Assembly (NCBI RefSeq): GCF_900143185.1 | Contig: NZ_FSRQ01000001.1 | Location: forward strand, 558,001-622,000 | Origin: Chryseobacterium scophthalmum | GTDB taxonomy: Bacteria > Bacteroidota > Bacteroidia > Flavobacteriales > Weeksellaceae | Direction of reading: 5' to 3' | DNA length: 64,000 nucleotides | In this document: positions 59,900 through 64,000 of the stretch, piece after piece | How the letters are laid out: every line of letters starts with the position of its first letter | How positions within the stretch are numbered: the stretch's first letter is position 1 | Position numbers and translations under genes: made by a program | Notes under the pieces: model-generated | Told to the model about the DNA's origin: nothing | Seen by the model: only the letters and a program-made list of their open reading frames with translations | The model's database searches: none

Positions 59900-60424
59900 A
59901 TGATTTACGCATTCGACACTTTTTATTACGAAGACTTTGCAAAAACAGTCTGCATTGCCTTTGAAAACTGGACTTCTGAAATGGAAAGCTTTATCTATTC
60001 AGAAAATACCGAAATCAGTTCCGATTATGAAAGCGGAGCTTTTTACAAAAGAGAATTGCCCTGTATTTTGAGTTTGCTAAAAAAAATCGATTTAAAAGAA
60101 GCCGATCTTATTATTGTTGACGGTTATGTAACATTAGATAATTCTGGAAAAATAGGATTAGGCGGTTATCTTTACGAATCTTTAAACAAGAAATATCCTG
60201 TAATCGGTATTGCTAAAAATGGATTCGCTAGTGAAGACGATCTGAGAAAAACGGTTTTTCGAGGTGAAAGCAAAACTCCATTATTTCTTACCGCTGTAGG
60301 AATTGATACAAATGACATTAAAACCAAGGTTGAAAATATGTATGGAGCGTATAGAATCCCTACTTTATTGAAAAAGCTTGATCAGCTAACAAGAGAGAAA
60401 GATGAACTAAATGTGAGAAACTGA
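59900..60424 (+). CDS. Endonuclease V-like protein, short form
   Basis: 174 residues. The pattern follows endonuclease V: the first active-site Asp in MIYAFDTFYY, a Glu in AFYKRELPCILSLL, the Asp in ADLIIVDGYV, then GLGGYLYESLNKKYPVIGIAKNGF and YRIPTLLKKLDQLTRE near the end. It is shorter than typical EndoV (about 220) and lacks the usual HPR and SxGHxI motifs, so it is a divergent member and its deoxyinosine-cutting activity is uncertain. It starts three bases after the end of the VOC frame. A hairpin lies at 60545. Confidence 0.78.
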   Translation: MIYAFDTFYYEDFAKTVCIAFENWTSEMESFIYSENTEISSDYESGAFYKRELPCILSLLKKIDLKEADLIIVDGYVTLDNSGKIGLGGYLYESLNKKYPVIGIAKNGFASEDDLRKTVFRGESKTPLFLTAVGIDTNDIKTKVENMYGAYRIPTLLKKLDQLTREKDELNVRN

Positions 60425-60544
60425 CAAAAGTCAGCCGAATATTATTTATATTTAGTCTAAATAAATATAAATTTGCTTCAGAATTAAGAACGATTCTAAA
60501 AACATCAAATAGTTCATATCCATATTAATTTTTCATTTTTCAAG

Positions 60545-60576
60545 AACCGATAAGCATTGCTTGTCGGTTTTTTATT
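60545..60576 (+). terminator. Terminator after the endonuclease V-like gene
   Basis: AACCGATAAGCA pairs with TGCTTGTCGGTT (one G-U pair), followed by a T-run. It lies 120 bases after the stop. Confidence 0.8.
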
Positions 60577-60626
60577 TTTAATTAGTAAATAAATTCTTAT
60601 TTTTAAAAATTATTAAAAACCTATCA

Positions 60627-61070
60627 ATGAAAAAAATCCTTTTTTCACTAGCTTTTACCTTCCCATTTCTTTTGTTTTCACAGAAATATCATACTAAAAT
60701 TAAAAATTCGAAAGTTAATTCTGAAAGAATTGAAATCAGTAAAAATTTTATCAAAGAATATTTTGCAAAATGTGAAAATAAAAACTATTCTAAATTTGAT
60801 CAATTTACTTTAGATAAGAGATTCGAAAGAAGATTGTTTGAAAACTTTCAAAAAACATGTGAAAACTTGACAGATAAACTGGGTAAAATTAATATTAAAA
60901 AACTCAATTCGGTTTACATTCAGGATTTTAGCAAGGATCGTGACCCAATTGAAATGATTGTTTTTGATGCTGATTTTGAAAAGTCTGAAGACATGAAATT
61001 TGTGAGTATCTGGATTTTTAGAGATCAGAATATTATCAATGCAATCAGGATTTCAAAAGATAAATCATGA
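60627..61070 (+). CDS. Small exported protein of unknown function
   Basis: 147 residues with a signal peptide (MKKILFSLAFTFPFLLFSQ, cleavage near residue 19). The rest is strongly basic and mixed alpha/beta (KNFIKEYFAKCENKNYSKFDQFTLDKRFERRLFENFQKTCENLTDKLGKINIKKLNSVYIQDFSKDRDPIEMIVFDADFEKSEDMKFVSIWIF). I do not recognise a family. It ends just before a hairpin (61079-61103). It stands alone. Confidence 0.72.
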   Translation: MKKILFSLAFTFPFLLFSQKYHTKIKNSKVNSERIEISKNFIKEYFAKCENKNYSKFDQFTLDKRFERRLFENFQKTCENLTDKLGKINIKKLNSVYIQDFSKDRDPIEMIVFDADFEKSEDMKFVSIWIFRDQNIINAIRISKDKS

Positions 61071-61078
61071 TATTAAAA

Positions 61079-61103
61079 GAATCCGCTCTTTAGAAGCGGA
61101 TTC
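61079..61103 (+). terminator. Hairpin after the small exported protein gene
   Basis: GAATCCGCT pairs with AGCGGATTC around a 7-base loop. No T-run follows, so termination is uncertain. A second hairpin, AAGCACAGC/GCTGTGCTT, lies at 61148-61172 before a T-rich stretch. Confidence 0.6.
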
Positions 61104-61306
61104 AGTAGATAAATACATCTCATTTTTTTAATTAGACAACAACAAAAAAGCACAGCCGACGATGCTGTGCTTAAATTTTTATTTCAAATTTAATTGCGAT
61201 TTCGAAGTCGAAAAAGGCAAGAAAAAGATTCATGTCATTTTTATTACATAGTAAATGTAGGAATATTTTTAATACGAAATATGAATTTAATGTTAAAATT
61301 CACAAG

Positions 61307-61330
61307 TTATCCACAATTTTTTGTGGATAA
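61307..61330. promoter_or_regulatory. Two perfect inverted DnaA boxes
   Basis: TTATCCACA (61307-61315) and its inverted copy TGTGGATAA (61322-61330) both match the DnaA-box consensus exactly, six bases apart. They lie in the 343-base non-coding gap 61071-61413, which otherwise holds two hairpins and AT-rich DNA. A short forward frame here (61194-61403) looks spurious. Confidence 0.5.
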
Positions 61331-61413
61331 GATGCCTCTTGATATTAATCACTTATCAATTAAAATCGTTTTAAATAAAATAACTATATTGCCGGTGAAT
61401 TAAAAATTAAACC

Positions 61414-63222
61414 ATGACATCAAAATCACTTGTATTAATCGCATTTGGCTCACTTTCTATATTTTTTAAAGCACAAACATTTCCTTACGAACGAACTTGG
61501 GGAACTTATATAGGAGCTACAGGTACTTATCTTGGTGATTTTACTTTAAATGGAAATTCATTTTTCATTGATCCTCAACAAAATATTATTGCCAACGGAC
61601 ATACTTCTTATCAAAGCAGTTACAATCCATCTTATTATAATCAATATGTAGTCGGTGGCGGAAATATGATTGTTCCGAGTCAACAAAACTATTATTCAGC
61701 AAAAATTTCCCCTAGCGGACAAATGATTATGGGAGGTTATAACGGTATTTCCAATGATTTTGAGAAAATCATTGGAGTTGATAATTCTGGAAATGTTTAT
61801 GTACTAAAAAATTATCCTTCACAAATTCCCAATTTAGCAACATCAGGAACCTGGCTCAATCAAAATGTAAATACAGCAGGCAATCAAACTTATACACTTA
61901 CAAAATACGACCCTTCTCATAATGTAATGTGGACTACTTATATACCAAACAATACTATAAGCTTAAGGTTTGATGACAATCAGAATATTTATCTGTTAGG
62001 ATCTGTAAAATATGATATTCCTGGACTGGGAACTCCCGGAGTATTTCAGGAAAATTTTGTAAGCTATAACATAGGCGGAAATAGTCAGGAGAATTCATAT
62101 CTTGTAAAACTTAGTCCTTCAGGGCAGAAATTATGGGGAACGTTTTCAACTCCCGGAATTTTTGATTTCAAATGGTTTAATGATGAATTATATCTTGTAA
62201 CAGCTTATTCACCACAAATGCCTGGAAATTTCACCAATCCCGGAACATTTCAGCCAACCGCAACCGCAAATAATCTCATTTTAAAATTTAACGCTAATAC
62301 AGGTCAAAAAATTTGGGGTACTTTTTATGGTACTCCTATTCATCCTACTTCATTTACAGGATATGGTATTAGTGCTATTGAAGTTAATTCTACCGGAATC
62401 TATGTAAGCGGACAGAATGAAGATGATGCGTACCCAAATTATTTTGCAACTACAGGCGCTTATAAAAATCAATTGGTAAATGGTGATTTGTTCTTATCTA
62501 AATTTGATTTTACCGGAAACAGAATCTGGAGCACCTATTTTGGAAGTGCAGGTTATGATGGCTTGTTTGGCACGAGCAACTTAACAGTTTTGGGAAATAG
62601 AATCGTTATCACCGGAAGCCAATATGGAGCTACAAGCAATATATCAACACCCGGAGCATTTCTCACGACAGTTCCCAACACTGCTTTAGGACATACCAAT
62701 ATGTATTTTGCAGAGTTTGATTCTAATGGTAACAGAATTTGGGCATCGTATTATGGTGGAATTGGCAGTAATTTTCTTGGTGAATATATCAATGCAAAAT
62801 TTATGGATAACGGATCATTAGTACTGTGGGGAGCTACAGGATCACCAACAGGAATTGGAACAGAAGGTGCAGCTTACCAAAATATGATTAGTCCTTATTC
62901 GAGTGCGCCGTTTGGTTTTATTGCTAAATTTAGTCTGAAAGACGGATTATCAACCTCAGAATTAAATAAGCAAAACGAGCTTCAGCTTTATGACAATCCC
63001 AATAACGGCAACTTTTATTTATCTGGAAAAGCTCTTGAAAAACAAATTACAGTTGTGAAGATCTTTGATATGTCTGGGAAATTACTCAATACAGAGCATC
63101 TCAATGCAAACAAAACTCATTATCTGCAGATGAATGGTAAATTACAACCCGGAAACTATTTAGTTGAAGCAAATACTGAAAAAGGAGAAAAACTAAAAGT
63201 CTTTAAAATGACTGTTAAATAA
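61414..63222 (+). CDS. Secreted beta-propeller-like protein with T9SS sorting domain
   Basis: 602 residues. A signal peptide (LVLIAFGSLSIFFKAQ, cleavage near 22) precedes a region of repeats of about 50-60 residues built on KFDxxGxxIWxTYFGxxG units (RTWGTYIGATG, KLSPSGQKLWGTFSTPG, NANTGQKIWGTFYGTP, KFDFTGNRIWSTYFGSAG, EFDSNGNRIWASYYGGIG), as in SBBP-type propellers. The last 75 residues form a type A T9SS sorting domain (LQLYDNPNNGNFYLSG..VVKIFDMSGKLLNTEHLN..KLQPGNYLVEANTEKGEKLKVFKMTV). It should reach the cell surface or medium. Its ligand is unknown. Confidence 0.92.
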   Translation: MTSKSLVLIAFGSLSIFFKAQTFPYERTWGTYIGATGTYLGDFTLNGNSFFIDPQQNIIANGHTSYQSSYNPSYYNQYVVGGGNMIVPSQQNYYSAKISPSGQMIMGGYNGISNDFEKIIGVDNSGNVYVLKNYPSQIPNLATSGTWLNQNVNTAGNQTYTLTKYDPSHNVMWTTYIPNNTISLRFDDNQNIYLLGSVKYDIPGLGTPGVFQENFVSYNIGGNSQENSYLVKLSPSGQKLWGTFSTPGIFDFKWFNDELYLVTAYSPQMPGNFTNPGTFQPTATANNLILKFNANTGQKIWGTFYGTPIHPTSFTGYGISAIEVNSTGIYVSGQNEDDAYPNYFATTGAYKNQLVNGDLFLSKFDFTGNRIWSTYFGSAGYDGLFGTSNLTVLGNRIVITGSQYGATSNISTPGAFLTTVPNTALGHTNMYFAEFDSNGNRIWASYYGGIGSNFLGEYINAKFMDNGSLVLWGATGSPTGIGTEGAAYQNMISPYSSAPFGFIAKFSLKDGLSTSELNKQNELQLYDNPNNGNFYLSGKALEKQITVVKIFDMSGKLLNTEHLNANKTHYLQMNGKLQPGNYLVEANTEKGEKLKVFKMTVK

Positions 63223-63226
63223 AGAG

Positions 63227-63257
63227 AAAAGGAAGCATAATTTGCTTCCTTTTTATT
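63227..63257 (+). terminator. Terminator after the T9SS propeller gene, bidirectional
   Basis: AAAAGGAAGCA pairs with TGCTTCCTTTT around a short loop, followed by a T-run. It overlaps the stop codon of the convergent lipoprotein gene. Confidence 0.88.
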
Positions 63258-63816
63258 TATCTCTTTTTCGCAAAGCATTGCCTTCGAATTGGGCCATTCT
63301 TCGAACTGTATAAGAATGATAACCTAAGCTATCAATATCTTGTAAAAGCTTGGAGATATTATAATTTTTAATGGTATCATTTTCAAAAGCAAAAGATAAA
63401 TGTCGTAAATTTTGTCGACCATCTTTCATTTTTTCTTCTGCAGCCTTCGTTTTTAAAAGATTGTAAATTTCACTGTATTTTATAATTTTCAAACTGTCTG
63501 AAGATAAAACTCTTTTTGTCGGTTTTAACTTTTCTAATCCAGTTCCGCATATTAAACTGAATAGCTGTTCATTATAATAATAGACTGAGTTATCTTTCAA
63601 AAAGATAAAATTTACAGCTCCTTTTGGATAATCGTAAAATTTAATTTCTTTAATTAAAGCTAAATCAGGATTTTTCAGTTTCGCTTCCTGAAAATGTTTT
63701 TCAATATCGTCATTAAATTTAGAAACAATAAAATCTCTCTTTTCAATATTTTTTGAATCGTCTTTTTTACAAGAGCTAATGAATAAAACTATTAATGTCG
63801 AAAAGAGAAATTTCAT
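63253..63816 (-). CDS. Lipoprotein of unknown function downstream of uvrA
   Basis: 187 residues from MKFLFSTLIVLFISSCKKDD, a clear lipoprotein signal with lipobox FISSC (Cys16). The frame is open 47 codons further upstream, but that part overlaps the 3' end of uvrA and has no signal character. The mature part is basic and helical with FIFLKDNSVYYYNEQLFSLICGTGLEKLKPTKRVLSSDSLKIIKYSEIYNLLKTKAAEEKMKDGRQNLRHLSFAFEND. I do not recognise it. It starts seven bases after uvrA stops, so the two are probably cotranscribed. Confidence 0.75.
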   Translation of the reverse strand: MKFLFSTLIVLFISSCKKDDSKNIEKRDFIVSKFNDDIEKHFQEAKLKNPDLALIKEIKFYDYPKGAVNFIFLKDNSVYYYNEQLFSLICGTGLEKLKPTKRVLSSDSLKIIKYSEIYNLLKTKAAEEKMKDGRQNLRHLSFAFENDTIKNYNISKLLQDIDSLGYHSYTVRRMAQFEGNALRKRDK

Positions 63817-63823
63817 GATATTA

Positions 63824-64000
63824 TTACAATTTCTCAGCAATATATTTCGCCGTATGCGATTTCTTATTCTTTGCCAGATCTTCCGGAGTACCTGCAAAAA
63901 CAACTTCTCCGCCGTATTTTCCGGCTTCTGGACCAATATCGATGATATGATCGGCACACTTCATAATATCGGGTTGATGCTCAATAACGATCACAGAATG
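63824..64000 (-). CDS. uvrA: Excinuclease ABC subunit A, C-terminal end (5' part outside window)
   Basis: The last 58 codons of a reverse-strand gene that continues past the window edge. The translation [20 protein letters not shown] followed by [19 protein letters not shown] matches the invariant C-terminus of UvrA: H-loop IEH, the IDxGPEAG motif and GGxVVxxGTP, ending [12 protein letters not shown]. UvrA is the ATP-using damage sensor of nucleotide excision repair. Stop codons TAA-TAA follow in tandem. The rest of the protein cannot be judged from here. Confidence 0.93.
   Translation of the reverse strand, partial: HSVIVIEHQPDIMKCADHIIDIGPEAGKYGGEVVFAGTPEDLAKNKKSHTAKYIAEKL

Noticed and set aside
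61194..61403. 69-residue forward frame
   Set aside because: It crosses the DnaA-box pair and hairpin-rich non-coding DNA, has no protein-like composition or promoter, and ends just before the next gene.
63253..63957. Long form of the lipoprotein frame
   Set aside because: The extra 47 codons overlap the uvrA 3' end on the same strand and lack signal-peptide character.
1..64000. tRNA, rRNA, tmRNA, integrase or transposase genes
   Set aside because: I looked in the intergenic gaps and reading frames and found no cloverleaf, rRNA-like stretch or recombinase motif.

Overview
The window looks like chromosomal DNA of a flavobacterium close to Chryseobacterium (Bacteroidota, Weeksellaceae-like). 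The DNA is AT-rich. Many genes are preceded by the Bacteroidota -7 box TAnnTTTG. Two proteins carry type IX secretion (T9SS) C-terminal sorting domains, and there are GLPGLI, DUF72 and pdhA-pdhC genes of flavobacterial type. I see no rRNA, tRNA, CRISPR array, insertion sequence, integrase or phage block, so this is mostly core genome with small accessory patches.

Layout. 1-3 kb: the end of an AsmA-family gene, then a reverse ArsR / SRPBCC / DoxX-like / YdeI-like operon under a perfect operator palindrome. 3.3-7 kb: a lone mreB, two GNAT acetyltransferases and a MATE exporter. 7-11 kb: a sigma-54 type response regulator without a DNA-binding domain, YggS, a polysaccharide deacetylase lipoprotein and a DUF72 protein. 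11-17 kb: a two-domain SnoaL-like lipoprotein with unusual codon use, a copper P-type ATPase with one HMA domain and three extra metal-binding modules, and a thioesterase / HMA-AraC / SDR operon. 17-24 kb: an RRM protein, PAP2-BlaI, pdhA-pdhC, an acetyltransferase, a GLPGLI protein and fabI. 24-32 kb: nucleoside phosphorylase, SUI1-like factor, gpmI, acyl-ACP desaturase, HAD phosphatase, and map with an overlapping methyltransferase. 32-38 kb: SMR exporter, Crp-like regulator, era, DoxX, Fsa-type transaldolase, YdeI-like protein, TPR protein and peptidase E. 38-45 kb: a long forward run of envelope-related genes (dacB, histidine kinase, LolD-like ATPase, L,D-transpeptidase, radC, FemAB-like, PhyH-like). 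45-53 kb: a secreted subtilase with an overlapping upstream partner, inorganic pyrophosphatase, an amidohydrolase, and a membrane pyrophosphatase fused to an OmpA-like domain. 53-58 kb: a methionine sulfoxide repair cluster (msrB, redoxin, two msrA), AraC and an aminotransferase. 58-64 kb: an M28 peptidase, GNAT, a frameshifted VOC gene, an endonuclease V-like gene, a T9SS beta-propeller-like protein, and the 3' end of uvrA, which continues past the window edge.

The most notable items are the HppA-OmpA fusion, the HMA-AraC regulator next to the copper ATPase, the HTH-less NtrC-type regulator, the ArsR operator palindrome built around its promoter, a pair of perfect inverted DnaA boxes at about 61.3 kb, the one-base lesion in the VOC gene, and a varied set of small inverted-repeat elements that fill many intergenic gaps. 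No clearly undescribed defence or mobile system was found.
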